Part shown: positions 23,101 through 43,878 of the stretch, piece by piece
How the letters are laid out: each line of letters opens with the position of its first letter
How positions within the stretch are numbered: position 1 is the stretch's first letter
DNA from: Desmodesmus armatus
Taxonomy: Eukaryota; Chlorophyta; Chlorophyceae; Sphaeropleales; Scenedesmaceae
Length of the DNA stretch: 64,000 nucleotides
Direction: 5' to 3'
NCBI GenBank assembly: GCA_007449985.2
Contig: VIIQ02000617.1
Span: forward strand, 1-64,000
Program-made: the position numbers and the translations under genes
Notes under the pieces: generated by a model
What the model saw: the letters and a program-made list of their open reading frames with translations, nothing else
Database searches by the model: none
Told to the model about the DNA's origin: nothing

Positions 23101-26100
23101 GTTGTGTGGTTACAATGTTGAGCTTGCACTCAAAGTACCGTCATGCATGAGCGCCGCTAGTCTGCGCACCTCACTCAGCCCCCCTACCCCCGCCCCTCCT
23201 TACCTCTGCTGCGATGCAGTTGTGCCCCGTGTTCTGTGCCAGCCCTGACGCCACATTGGTTGCATGGTACTCAATGTCCTGCTCTGACCACTCCCCGGGC
23301 ACAATGATGTAGGGGGTGATGTTGCCAAGCTCTGCTGTCACTGGCTTGTTCAGCACAGGGACAGCACCAGGCTGCAGGAAGGTCAGCACACAGGCCAGCA
23401 CAGCACAGCACAGCACGGGACAGAGTGAGCATCTCAGCATGGCGATGCACAGCATTGCGCAGTACAGCAGGTGGCACAGCAAGTCACTGAATGCATGAAA
23501 GGTAGGTCTGTGGCTGCTGTCTTGTTAGCGGACGCCAGGCTGAGTGTACTGCAGTGCAGAGTGCTGTGTGCCTGCAGACTAGCCGAGCAGCGCCCCAAAT
23601 CATCTCTACACTACAGCGCCATACTGACTGACAATCTTCGTGCATGTCTGAAGACTGCATGTCTGAAGACTGACAATTCAGCAGAATCATCGTGCAAACT
23701 CCCAAAAATCCCTAAACAAACACTGTCACCGCATCGTGCCCACTGCCAGAAAGCCCTACACAAACCACCACAGTGTCACCATACCTGCACAGTGGGTGTT
23801 CCAAACATGATGTTGTTGTAGGTTGCCTCTGACCCAGTGAGGTGCACGCTGTCCACCAGGGGGTGGTGGTTGCAGTAGTGCCCCACCTCAGCTCCACCAT
23901 ACACAAACTCAAGGAAACCCGCAGCAACCAAGGGCGCAAACACCTGCGGAGAGATGCCATGGCAGGGCATGGCACGGCAAAGCAAGCAGGACGGGTAGGG
24001 GAGCTGCAGCTTCTCAGGATGGTGTAGCAGCAGGTCGAAATTGCACTACTACCCTCTACTACCGGGGTAGTACCCTGGCCATCTCGTCGGCAGGGGAGCT
24101 TCTCAGGGGGGTGTGCACGCGTCCAAAGCAATGCCGGCATGCTGGAGGCACGGGAGCAGCAAGCTCAGGCCGTAGGGTTGCGAAATCTTCCCTGACGTTC
24201 AGGATATGCGTTGCTTCAGGTGCTCAGGGCTGTCTTGACGGTGCGCAAGAATAACAGAATAACAGCAAAAGTAACAGTCACGTGTGCCTGCTGTTGTCAC
24301 CTGTCTGAGCAGTGGTCCGTCATAGTCGTTGATGGGGTTCATCTTGACCAGCGCCACCTTGTCCTCAGCTATCATCACGTGCAGGATGTCCAGCGCCACC
24401 ACAGGCAGCTGGTTGCCAGCACCTGCAAGCCACAACAGTACGCGACAGGGCATCAATATTGGCAGGGTCGACAGGGGCTTTGCAACCACAAAGTAACAAG
24501 GTGTCTTTGTGTAGCACTGCATCGAGTGACACTGTGTTGACCAAAGCTGCTGCCGTGATCCAGGGCACCAGGTGCCTTGTGATTCTTCTGTGAACTACTG
24601 ATTTTGAGGAATCACGAGAGAAGTGCAGTGATCTTTGCATACATGACCCACCGTGTGTTGAACAGCTGCAAAAATAGACTTGAAGCACTTCCTGTTGGAG
24701 TGCCCTGTTTACGATGATTTGCGCGCCGCTTGCCCGGCCTTCCCCCTGTCTGATGCTGTGGTACTGGACGACCCTGAATGTGTGCGATCAGTGTTTCAAC
24801 ATGGAGAGCAGTCTGCGTTGGCATACACTCTGTACAAGATGAAAGTGCGCCGGGCGCGCCTTCTTGGGCTGACTTTGGGTATCTGACCTGACAAGGGGTA
24901 TTTCTTGGTGCTGCTGCATGCTGGATCCTAGCTGTTTGCTTCCCACTTCTGTACAAGGTTGTCGTGTTGCCTCAGGATGTCAATGAAGTCTCCTTTGCTG
25001 TCTTGCTTTGAATCAGGCTACTATCTGGTGTAGGTGGTGCAAACCACTGACGGGGATCGGGGTTTTTCCCCACCTTAGTGTTTCAACCGGTTCAACCCTG
25101 GCAGGCAATGCCATTGATGTGTGGCGAATGTGTCTGCGTGTAACATTTTCTTCCCCAAAAATGTTGAGCAGGTCAGCGCTGTACGCCCGGGTGATCAGCA
25201 GCTACTGCACTATGATGCTGAACCGCCCCACCCCAAATAATCGCAGAGGCCCTGGCTCACCCAGGACGACTGCGATGGCCCCTCCACAAGCCCCTGCAGG
25301 CGCCTCTGCTCCTGCCGCCGTGGCTGCGGGCTGCTGCTGCTGCTGCTTGGCGCGGTATCGCTCTGCCTGTGTGGGTGCCTTGCCAGGCTGCAGCCACACC
25401 TCTCCCCTGAAGCTGGGGAAGAAGGTGGGGATCATGTTGCGCGGCCACACCTGCGACACAGCACACCACAGCACACCACCAACCTAGTCAGCACTGCTGC
25501 CAGAGGTGTTATACACTACACCTCTGTAGTACAGTGCAGGAGTGCAGCTGAATCAGCAGGAACCTGTGGTTGCAGGTCAAGTTACTTGCCCGCGACTATC
25601 AGGCGGGCACTATCCATGTCGGATGTTTGTATGCCTGCTACAACTGCTTGCATGTGATTCGCATCAATTCCATCTGTTCAACACACCTGCGCCACCCACT
25701 GGCCGTCTGGGCGCTGCTGCAGGGACAGGGGTGGGGCGGCACCACCAGCCAGTAAGCTCTCACGATACTCCAACAGCCCATTGGCAATGGGAAGGATGGT
25801 AGCCCTGCACACCGCAGCAGCAGACCAAGCTGGGGATAACAGACACAGAGGGGTGAAACAGGGTTTGCTGCAGTATGCTTGCAGCTGCAGGCTGACTGTG
25901 TTGTACATACCTCACATGGCCCCAAGGGTTGCACTGCCAATAGGTGACAACAGGCAGTGTATGTTGAGCGCAGTTGCAATGCTGGTGCCCATACGGATCA
26001 GACAGCAATGCTGCTTGTCTCCCACCATGCACTGTACAGCTTCTGCTCGCAACGTGCTGCAATAGCCAGCACGCATGAGACACAGAACGCAACCATGCAT

Positions 26101-26609
26101 GCCATGCGACATGCTCAGGAATTGACAGTTGCCTTCCAACCGCCCATCCACCCTGATGCTCACATCTCCTCGCCGTCTCCTGACTCGTAGGAGCCCTTGT
26201 AGTGTGCACCAACCCTGGCCAGCTGTGGCGCCAGCTGCATAACATTGGCCAGCACCTGCCCAAGCAGGTCAGCACGCTGCTTGGTGCCCGTGTTCACCCA
26301 CTGCTGCTTGTGTGCATCGAGACCCTTTAGTATCTCGTCCACTTTGGCTGTAGCAGTAGGTGGGTGGGGCTCATGCGGCACAGGCAGCACAGGTGCTGGG
26401 TGTGGTGCCCGTCCCAGCAGCGCAGTGTCATCTATGAACTTCAGGATAGGCACAAGGCCCACACCCACTGCATTCCAAAACTTGGTCTGCAAGTTCAAGA
26501 CCGTAGACGGCTGCCTTGGCGCTGCATCGCTGCCCATGGCCCGCACAGATGTTCTGCTGCTCCTGCTGCTGAAAGTGGGTCTGTGGAGAGCAAACTTAAG
26601 CGCATTCAT
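20034..26609 (-). CDS. Aldehyde dehydrogenase superfamily protein, 675 aa, ten exons
   Basis: Minus-strand exons 26164-26609, 25687-25804, 25261-25450, 24301-24422, 23785-23943, 23204-23371, 22207-22435, 21711-21861, 21050-21195 and 20034-20332 join with every phase consistent (2028 nt). The fold is that of NAD(P)-dependent aldehyde oxidation: cofactor-site block ALVKMNPIND (about 280), HLTGSEATYNNI (about 325-335), general-base Glu in TAELGN (359), catalytic Cys in NTGHNC (397), and a C-terminal block (DAAVAALRYGSININ, PWGAFPG, DPHEVGSGIGYVHNT, DHPQKGVLHAPWR) typical of a long, little-studied subfamily of about 600 residues. The N-terminal 150 residues are an added helical region. Near the C-terminus a hydrophobic stretch (NPLLALGYLVMVAVLAL) could be a membrane anchor, an unusual addition. 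The start MNALKFAL at 26609 is preferred; an in-frame ATG further down (MGSDAAPR) is possible. Substrate unknown. Confidence 0.85.
22395..22830 (-). repeat. Duplicated exon 7 edge plus acceptor in an aldehyde dehydrogenase intron
   Basis: A 42-base block at 22397-22440 covering the start of exon 7 (sense VIITDASWPQREA) and its CTGCAG| acceptor is repeated almost identically at 22676-22720. The flanking intron is also similar in both copies (ACACACGTCAC..CATGTG then ..CCCTGT.ATCA). Unit length is about 280 bp. Confidence 0.85.
24650..24890 (+). mobile_element. Fragment of a LINE-type reverse transcriptase 3' end inside an intron, antisense to the host gene
   Basis: An open stretch on the plus strand reads KHFLLECPVYDDLRAACPAF and continues to VLDDPECVRSVFQHG... 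KVRRARLLG before a stop at 24886. The HFLLECP-x-Y-x(3)-R signature is the zinc-binding tail found at the C-terminus of many non-LTR retrotransposon reverse transcriptases. Nothing upstream preserves the polymerase domain, so this is a 5'-truncated relic of the kind left by LINE insertion. It lies in the 838-bp intron between aldehyde dehydrogenase exons 3 and 4, and local base bias (G/T-rich plus strand to about 25150) marks the probable extent of the insert. Confidence 0.6.
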
Positions 26610-27937
26610 AACAATACAACATGGAATCTTAGTATTTGGCAAGGTGGACGTCCCACCTCGACTGCTGGCTCGATCTGGTTGCAAACCGGTGTCGACGGGT
26701 GGTGACTCACTTTGGGCCAGAGGCTCCCTATGGTGTTTATTCAGTGATGTGATGATGTTTTTCCCATGATGTGATCAATTCCCATCGTGTGTAGGACTGA
26801 GAGTCTGGAACAGAAACATTGGACCAGTCTGCACACTAGGACAGCCTGTACTTCCAGTCACCTTGACGTCAAGCTGCCAATTGGTCCAAATCATGCAGCA
26901 CACAATGTTCACATAGCACCTTCATCATAGCTGTGCTCTCTGAACTGGCTTCATGCATTGAGTGTGCAGCCACCCTCATGGTTGTAGTAAGATCGCAGAG
27001 GCTGAAGCTGCCGTGTCTATCAAACAAAAAGAAGTGGTTGGTGATGCATATGCATGTGCAGCTGAAGCTAGACGAGCCACCCTCATTGTGTCATTGGTAT
27101 ACTGCAAACCTTTGAATGGTGCCATGTTGATGTGTGAGCTGGTTGCAACATCTTTGGACCTGCATGAGCCAGGTCTGCTTACAATGAAGCGCATCCTTCC
27201 TGCCCAACCCTGCAGCCAGCAAGCACCAGCACCAGCACGCCGCACGAAAGATACCGACAGGATGGCATGTGGGCACGGTGGCACATTGCAGGGCAACCGT
27301 AACAAACACACAACACAGCATTAAGTGACGCAAATGTGCAGCGCCACACAGACCCAACACAAACAATCATAGTACAAGGGGGCCGTGCATGTGAAGATCA
27401 TGCGACAACCCCAACAAACAGCCTGGCACATGAGCACACACCACACCTGCAGCCTGGTGTTCACGGCCAGCACAAAGCATGCCAAGAATCACGCACAAAA
27501 CTGTCGCAAGAGTGATGCCTGGCGTCAGCAGCAGTGCGCGCAGTCGCTGCCAGCCTGCAACAACAGCGTGCTGACACACCAACCAAATCACCAAGTGAGG
27601 CACGCATCACAAGAAGTAAGACCCCCCTGTCACAAACCCCACCCACACATACAATTGCAACCCATGCCCTTGCGACGCACCGCACGCAGCCTCCTCCCTT
27701 ACCATCAGCCCAGCCCCTTCATGTACCTGCTTCAGCAGTGACACTGCTGCCAGGCTGACAGCTGCAGCCACGCCTACTTAAGCAGGTAGGTTTGCCGTGC
27801 GGGCATTGACGCTACCATGGATGACTGCGCAAGAGTGTCACTGCGACAACTGCCGGGGCTGTCAAACCCTCCATCACACTATCTACAGGGCGCCACCCGC
27901 CACCCATAGACAGAGGTGCCACCAACAGTCAGCTGCT
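26610..27937. other. Intergenic 1.3 kb, no gene seen
   Basis: This lies between the aldehyde dehydrogenase start (26609, minus) and the PEX11 stop (27938, minus). It should contain the 5' flank of the first and the 3' UTR of the second. The part above about 27200 is C/A-rich, as expected for minus-strand transcribed sequence. No coding frame with support. Confidence 0.45.
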
Positions 27938-30689
27938 TTAGGCCACCTTGGCCACCAGCTTTGCTTCTGCTGGCACAGCTGCCACTGCTGCTGCGGGCTT
28001 GTCTGCCACTGCTGCCTTGGGCCGCTGTGGGAATGCAGGCATCAGGAAGTAGCAGTTGAGGGCAGAGGCCAGAGTGCCCAGCAGACCCACTGTGCGCGGC
28101 TTGAAGGGGTACAGCTGCAGTGACAACACAGCAGCAGCAGCAGACAAATAACACAGGTATCAGGGGTAGCGCAAACATCATTTGCAGCGTGAACTAACAG
28201 TCATACAACCACGCCACGCATCTCCCAGGCCGTACGCAAACTACAAGCCCACCGGACCACACCAGTAACCAGGTGAGCATGAGTAGTAAAGTCAGCATCA
28301 GTGTCAACACTGATGCTGACTTAATTACTGATGCTCACCTAGTTAGTGGTGGTGGTTTGGTACGCTGGCCTGCAGACCGTACTGCTCAATGACACATGAT
28401 GGCTATTGCGACACCACTGGATCTTACTCAAGGCCCCAACCTCTGCAGTGGGCGTCAATTGCACGAAACCCCATTTACGCAGGCTCTGACGGCGGCACTG
28501 CACCGAGCCCCCCACTCATCCCATGCTTTTCATGGAAGTGCTCGGCACAAGCAAGCTTCCCTTGACAGCAGCCTATCACACTCCATCAACGCCCAGACCT
28601 TAGTGCCTTAGTCCACTGTCCCTACCTGCAGCAGACCAATGGCTGTGAGTGCCTGCAGTGAGCCATGGATGAAGACCAGCAGGTGGCTGTTGACCTCCTG
28701 GCGAGCCGCCTCCTGGCGCTTGGCCCAGTCAGCATCAGACTCATTGGGGCGCCGGCGACTGCTCACCTGCAGGAACACAAGGATGCAGCACGGCACAAGT
28801 GGATTCATGGCAGGAGGGAGGGACGCGCGGTCAGTGGCAGCAACATGCATTTGGCTGGGTGCAGAGCTGGTTCAAGGAGCACCAGCAGTTGCAGCAGCAA
28901 GCGTAAGATGCACAACGTGTGAAATACTTGATGCAGTCCTACGCAGCCACACAGCAGCATAATCTTGTGCACCTGATTGCCCCCATGGTGACCTGCTGTC
29001 AGGCAAGTCAACAGCAAAATGCCTTGCTACTTGATACCAGTCTTTCCACACACAGCCGCATTAGCCCAGCAGAACTTACCACAAAACCCTCGTCTCACTA
29101 TGCACACATGCATGCTTACAGGAAAATACACCCGCACGTACAGAACGCCCCCCTTCCAATGCCCAACATCTCTTGTGTACTCACCGCCAGGATGGTGTTG
29201 GCTTCCAGGATCATTGTGGTCACTGAGCCCAGTGCCCAGGACCACAGGCTGACCTTCTGCGCCCGCTCCCCTGTGCGCTTGTCCTGCAGCAGCCCAATCT
29301 GGTGGGCCCACACCACGTGGTCTGCTGCAAAGTACAGCGCCATCAGCACATCCTTCGCCTGCACGGGACAGGGTGTGCACACAAGTCATTGCTGTGGAGG
29401 TCGAAGTTGAGATCAGGTGCCAGGGTGGGTGGATGTCATTGCCACCATTCCAACCACAGCACACGCATGTTACCGACCCACAATACGCTGCCACCAGCAG
29501 TGCGTACATGCCTTGCAGCCAGCCACCTGCCAGTCAGCCTTGCAAGCCCGAGTCCCGTCAGCCATATAGGCAGTGATGTTTGCCACCTTTCTCACCTTCT
29601 GCAGGATCTCCTGCTGCAGTGGCTGCTTGCCTGTGAGGCCTGGCTGCACCAGCAGGGGCGTCAAGGACTCCAGCGGCTGCACAGGACAGGCAGCACAACA
29701 AGACCATGAAGCGAGTGCACTGCTGTAAGTCAGAACAGCAGCAGCAAGTGCTGCAAGCATACTTGCCAATGCTACTGCAAGCATGCCAGCAGAAGGGGCG
29801 CCTGCTGTAACAAGCGATGAGTTCACGTCATCACGCCTATCTAACATAGTCATGGCTGTTCCCGAATAGCCCTGCTTGCTGAACCCCAAAGTAGGCATGT
29901 TGTGCTGCACAGTCGCCAGGTACGATATCTCCCTCTGTATATCTGTCGGCTTGCAGGGGGCGTGCAGCCTGCTGCTATGCGCATGTACAGGGACGCCCAG
30001 ATGGCTGCTGCTGCTGCTCACCCTCATGATGCGGAACACCTTGCGCGCTGCCGTGACTGAGGCCTGAACCTTCTTCAGCTGACCTGGCTGACCCGCTGAC
30101 AGGAACAGACACAGGTACTGCGCAAGGACAGAGATGTCAGCAAGAACAGCGGCACACAGGGTCAGGTTGAGAGGAGCCAATGGTCGAAGTGCTGCTGCTG
30201 GGTGTAACGTGCTGTTGAGTTCAACTGCAGGCGGATGCTGCCCTGCTGCCGAGTTGTGGTGGGTGGCGCCTGCTGCTGCTGCAAGCTGGGTGGCAGTGTC
30301 TGCCAGCATACCTGGACGAGTGCTGTAAGCTTGTCTTTGCCATCACTTTTTGCTGCGAAGCCCTTGATGACCTGCAAAGAGGACACAAGCACGGCAGAGA
30401 GCGTATGCTGGGTCGGACACAGCGCTACAGTACAGGTTGGCACATCACCGCTGTCCCAGTCAGCAACAGCATGGCAACCAGGGTATGGCAGCTAGCCAGG
30501 AGTGATGCATAGCCCAGGAGCAAAAGCTGGGCATACATAATGTGAGGCTGAGGGAAACAGAGGGGCCAAGTTCTGGCTGCTCTGTGAACTTTGGATCATC
30601 AGCAGTTCCGACACCAGCACCTGTTCAAACCGTGTCGTGCATACCTGCAGTGTGTCTGTATACATCTTGTAGTCCACTTGGCACGACAT
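27938..30689 (-). CDS. PEX11: Peroxisomal membrane protein PEX11, 257 aa, seven exons
   Basis: Minus-strand exons 30645-30689, 30312-30371, 30022-30117, 29596-29676, 29185-29358, 28626-28766 and 27938-28114 each hold a whole number of codons, so all introns are phase 0. The protein matches the PEX11 family, which bends and elongates the peroxisome membrane before division: N-terminal GKDKLTALVQYLCLFLSAGQ, the amphipathic VTAARKVFRIMRPLESL segment, the first membrane region FAADHVVWAHQIGLL, SLWSWALGSVTTMILEANTI, and the C-terminal SLQALTAIGLLQLYPFKPRTVGLLGTLASALNCYFLMP. Length is close to the usual 230-260 residues and the order agrees best with the plant PEX11 C/D/E group. The C-terminal tail is an Ala/Lys/Pro-rich extension ending AKLVAKVA, with no dilysine motif. 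The start MSCQVDYKMY is short of an upstream in-frame ATG, so the N-terminus may be slightly longer. Confidence 0.88.
28260..28351. repeat. Near-perfect inverted repeat (hairpin) in a PEX11 intron
   Basis: Bases 28289-28304 (AAGTCAGCATCAGTGT) and 28307-28322 are exact reverse complements separated by only two bases. Imperfect pairing continues outward through GGTGAGCAT/ATGCTCACC to about 28260 and 28351, giving arms of about 45 bp with few mismatches. It lies in the intron between PEX11 exons 6 and 7. It could be a foldback transposon (MITE-like) relic or a hairpin RNA source. Confidence 0.8.
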
Positions 30690-31292
30690 CGTTCTCTGTG
30701 CTGAACGAGTGGAGCCGCTGCTTGGAATGCTTTGCAACAATGTGCAACAAAGGGCTATGCTGGCTGTTTACACAAACACAACACACATCCAATCATCTTT
30801 CCACGGCATGCGAGCAATCCTCACGTTCGCTGTGCCGGTCTAGTCAGCAGCCGTTGACACACATGTTCAAACAACAAACTGTCATGGCACAGTGGTCAGG
30901 GACAGCGTAGCTTGGTTTTTATCTGGTAAGGAATGTCGTCAATTGCCCCCTTCTGACCCTACCGCAGCAATACACGCTACAGGTACACTCCCTAGCTCCT
31001 ATCAGGGGCCCCCCTTGCATGCCACCTTGCATGTTCCATGCCAACCTTTCGCGCATGAGTTCGGCCCACCTTTCAGCAGCAGCGCGTATCAATCCTATCT
31101 ATTTTTTTGGAGTGTGCTGCGCCACTGCAATTGCACAATCTAGTCAACCTGGCCCAGTCAAGCCTCTCGCAAGGAGTCAGTACTCTCCCCCAATGTACCG
31201 TAACTGGCCTCTCCCAAAGAGTCAACAACCTCCAGTGGCACCAAACATAATCCATTACATTGCTCAAACCCTTCTGCAGCGCCTTCAAGCTC
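30690..31292. other. Intergenic 0.6 kb between PEX11 and the BEACH-WD40 gene
   Basis: Both neighbours are on the minus strand. A minus-strand TGTAA at 31255-31259 sits 34 bp after the BEACH-WD40 stop and may be its polyadenylation signal. The remaining 0.5 kb would be the PEX11 promoter and 5' UTR. No gene seen. Confidence 0.45.
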
Positions 31293-40331
<9,039 letters not shown>

Positions 40332-40618
40332 CAAACCAGAAGTGATATCTTTCTTATCAGCACTGATCTGAGCACTAGATCACCATGTTGAACGTACGTA
40401 TATGCACATGAGTGTGCCGTCAAACTATCCGCATCCAGAACCACGGTGCAATTCTTACTAGTATGGCTCGCCCACTATTGGGAGTGTTCCAGTATCTTGC
40501 ACCCTGTTGGGCGGGACCAGGGTTTCAGGCTGGAGTTGAGAAGCAACTCAAGCTCAGCCGTGCCTTATCGAACGTCCATAGAAGCTGAACTCCCAATAAG
40601 CAATTGTGACTAATACAT
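40332..40618. promoter_or_regulatory. Divergent intergenic region between BEACH-WD40 and PCMT genes
   Basis: Only 287 bp lie between the minus-strand start at 40331 and the plus-strand start at 40619. Both promoters must be here. The base bias switches sign across the region, which fits two opposite transcription units. No specific element recognised. Confidence 0.4.
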
Positions 40619-42749
40619 ATGGCTCTCTCATGCCATTCAGCCCTCCTGCTGATGAGGGCGGTGGCACCCAGCACACTTACCAGCCTGTCGCACCTGCTGT
40701 TGCAGCCATGCTTGTCGAGATGCAGCCACAGCACTTCAGCTCAGCCTTTGAAGAGCAGCAAACAGCCACCAACTGGGTCACAGACACAGCTAGTGGACAC
40801 ACTGCTGAAAGCAGGCGGCCCTTTCTCAGACAGGGTCCTGTCAGCACTGCGAGCAGTCGACAAACGCCACTTTGTACAGACCTATTCTGGTGTCCCTGAC
40901 ACAGTGGCCTATCAGGTGTGTGCAGCAGTGCTGATCATCCACCAGCGGGTGTGCCACACAACATGTGCTGATCTGCTGCATACTGTGCTGGACCTGCAGG
41001 ACACGGCCCTGCCCATCTCCTGTGGGCAGACAATGCCCGCCTTCAGTGTACATGCCAGGTTCTTGGCACTGCTGGAGCCACATGTGCAGCCAGGAGCACG
41101 TGTGCTTGACTTGGGTGCAGGTGGGCTGGCACGCTTGGGCTTGCCGTGCTCATAGGCTACTGTTAACGTTGTTGGCCCATTTGAGCCCAGACTGTAGCAG
41201 GCAGCAAGCGCAAAAGGCTGGCCGGGGACGACATGCAGCTGGCGAGTGCCATCACACCGTCGTCGACAGCAACCAACAAAACTGTCATGTGCCTGGCTGC
41301 AGGCACTGGCTACATGGCCGCCTGCCTGGCGCAGCTCGCAGGGCCCCAGGGGCAGGTGCTGGCACTGGAGAAGCAGCCAAAGCTGGCAGAGCGCGCTCGG
41401 GCAGCCATACAAGCCAGCCTACCCGCCCTGCACAGCACTGTGGATGTGTGCGTCTGCAACGTCATGGCAGGTGTGGCCTGCAGGAGTGTGGGAGCAAGCC
41501 CTGCTGCCTTCACCGGCACAGCTGCCTGTCGCTTGCAAATGCCCTTGTTACGTCTGTACAATGCTGCCCTTGCAAGGCTTACAGCGCCAAGGGGAGGGGG
41601 GAATCTTGCGGCTGTGTTGTTCGTCTTTTGCCATGCCATGTTGGGTACAGGTTCATGACCAGGGACTGAGTGACTCAGCTTGATGGCATGTTTTGATGTT
41701 TTGTCGCACTGCGAAGCCATTTCGGCATGCAACATATCAAGGCTTGTAACCCTGTCTGGCTTCACACTGAATATGGGATGTTGGATGCCTGTGGCCCCTA
41801 CTGTATTCCATTAGCTTGGCTGTAGCATCGTTTGAATCCAATGGCATGCCTGCAGCCTGCGCAAAAGCAAGGCTTTCCTAATGCACCATGGCTCCCCGCA
41901 GGCTGCTGACCTCACCCTCACCCCTTGCAGCCTGTTATCTGCTGCAGACCCCCCTGAGCTGCAAGAGGTCAACCGCTTCGACGCCATCCACGTGGGTGCC
42001 TCCCTCACAGAGCTGCCGCGGAACTTTGTGCAGCTGCTACGGCCTGGCGGCAGGCTGGTGGCACCCCTGGGTTCCATGCATGGAGCTGCACCGCAGGTGA
42101 ACACACGACAGCTGATGCCATCACCACCACATCGACAGGGCTTGGTTACATGGAAAAACACCCCAGCCATCTGCACTAGTTGCCTCGGGGCCCTTGAGAG
42201 GGGCCACGCAGTGCTGATCAAGGAGCTGCTTCACACAGCTTTCACACAACAAACACACCTTGGTGGGCCTATCAACAACCCAGGTGCAGGCACAACAAAA
42301 AAAGGTACATGGGGGTTACCCCACCATTGCAACTGCCACCTCTGCTGCCACACATGTGCAGACTGGTGTGTATGTACACTCCTTATGTTATGCACAGTAC
42401 AGCTGCCATCCGTAACTGGATGATGGCATGCATGTGGTGGGAAAACAGCTGCTGTGCTTGGGGGATGCATTGTGCCACCATGTGCACCAGCAGGCTGACA
42501 ACACACCACACCCCAAGCGTGTGCGTGCCTGTTTCAGGCCAGGACAGCATGTACACCCCTCTTGCCCCGCCTGCTGTACGTTGTGCCTGCTGCTACTGCC
42601 TGCTGCTGCTACTGCCTGCGGCCCTGCCTCAGGTCATAATCACCTTGGATAAGGGGGCAGATGGCACCCTCACACAGCAGCAGCATGGCAGCCTCACGAC
42701 CAGGATACAGCCCCTGACGCAAACCCAGGACGACAAAATCTGGGACTGA
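40619..42749 (+). CDS. PCMT: Protein-L-isoaspartate O-methyltransferase, 283 aa, five exons
   Basis: Exons 40619-40915, 41000-41120, 41303-41470, 41948-42096 and 42633-42749 join in phase. The enzyme uses S-adenosylmethionine to methylate damaged L-isoaspartyl residues and so starts protein repair. Visible signatures: LVDTLLKAGGPFSDRVLSAL and DKRHFVQTY near the start, the substrate-side block ISCGQTMPAFSVHARFLALLEP, motif I VLDLGAGTGYMAACLA (split by an intron inside GAG), GQVLALEKQPKLAERAR, the post-I motif NRFDAIHVGASL, and LLRPGGRLVAPLG. Typical PCMTs are about 220-230 residues; the extra length is an N-terminal stretch of about 55 residues rich in Ser, Leu, Thr and Arg (MALSCHSALLLMRAVAP), which may be an organelle transit peptide. 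The C-terminal exon gives ITLDKGADGTLTQQQ. A later start is possible. Confidence 0.88.
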
Positions 42750-42907
42750 GTGAGCAGCCTACTGCAGTCAGGCGCTGCTGGCTAGAACCACTGCCAGCTG
42801 CAGTGTCTCTCGCACGACGGCATGCACCCATGGTGGGGTGTCAGCAGACCAGCAGCAATCGAGCAATGGGGGCATGTGGGTGACTGTCCGTTGCCGTTGT
42901 TGCCAGC

Positions 42908-43216
42908 TCAGAACTCTACCCGGTACTTCGGCTGCTTCTTCCTGCCTTGCGCCTGCTCAACCGTCCAGGTGCAGGCGTGTATGGCATCTGGGTCTGCCCC
43001 AGCGCACATGCCCCTCAGCACATCACCCCCAGCTGCAACTCCTTCGCCAAACTCGAATATCGACGATGGCTTTGGTGGTTGCGCGTTCAGTTGCTCGTTG
43101 TCTACGCCCGTCTGCTTCAGGAGCTCCTCCAGTTGCTTGCTGTCTGGCGACTGCTGCTGCTCAGGCAGCTTCTTAGCCTGGATGTCTCCCTGCTTGCCAA
43201 ACGGCCACCAGCCCAT
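42908..43216 (-). CDS. Small hypothetical protein, 102 aa, single exon
   Basis: An uninterrupted minus-strand frame starts at an ATG in strong context (CTGCCATGG) and ends at a TGA at 42908. It begins MGWWPFGKQGDIQAKKLPEQ, has a Gln/Lys-rich helical middle (DSKQLEELLKQTGVDNEQL), then PKPSSIFEFGEGVAAGGD, two cysteines in MCAGADPDAIHACTW, and a basic end GRKKQPKYRVEF. There is no signal peptide or membrane span. I do not recognise the family. It is convergent with the PCMT gene (158 bp between stops) and divergent from the phosphofructokinase gene. Composition and start context favour a real gene over a chance frame. Confidence 0.55.
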   Translation of the reverse strand: MGWWPFGKQGDIQAKKLPEQQQSPDSKQLEELLKQTGVDNEQLNAQPPKPSSIFEFGEGVAAGGDVLRGMCAGADPDAIHACTWTVEQAQGRKKQPKYRVEF

Positions 43217-43878
43217 GGCAGTCTGATGAAAGTGGACCTAATACGGTGTTCTGGGCGCCCTTAGTACGTGGACGAGGGTTGAACCACAGAGTTCAGTTCA
43301 GAGATCTGATGAGTGTGATGAACTGGCAGATTGCGTCCCTGGGTTACTACTAGGGCGCATTGCTGATGGACTACAATACGGTGCAACTGTTGCTGTGCGA
43401 AAAGGGGCACAGAGGCCAGAAGTACAATGACTGACTTGTAACACCCATGGACTTCCCCTCCCCCACGGATCTGCAACACATTCAGAGAAACAGTAAGTGA
43501 TGCATGCAGCGCTCAACAGCTTGCAATAGTTTATGCAGGCAGCCTCCCCCTCCAGGCACCCCATACACACTGCCCCCCCCCCGCCAACACATGTGTACAC
43601 AGACTCCTGAAGCATCCCCACCTTGCGGGACCCAGCAACACGAGGTGCACTCACAGATTTAAGTTTGAATCGTGCCTGAATGAACCATGTAGATTGACTT
43701 GTGCTCCCTCTGAAAAACCTGTGTGACAACAGAATCAATTTGAGCCCTAGTCCAAGTTTGAAAGTTTGTGTTGGTAGAGCACAGCTCTCTGTCGTTGTTG
43801 TCATCTCTCCCTCTTCGCTGATCCAGCTTTGCTCGGTCAGCTGATCTTGCAGTACCGACATATTCGGTAGCACAAACC
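43217..43878. promoter_or_regulatory. Divergent intergenic region upstream of phosphofructokinase
   Basis: About 660 bp separate the minus-strand start at 43216 from the phosphofructokinase start at 43879. It should contain both promoters and 5' UTRs. A C-rich tract at 43570-43583 is the only obvious feature. Confidence 0.35.

Noticed and set aside
25070..25110. tRNA-like box B sequence GGTTCAACCCTGG
   Set aside because: No matching box A at the right distance that folds as a tRNA, and no anticodon arm; mentioned only as a possible SINE trace.
28289..28322. Rho-independent terminator reading of the hairpin
   Set aside because: This is a eukaryotic intron and the hairpin has no functional context as a bacterial-type terminator.
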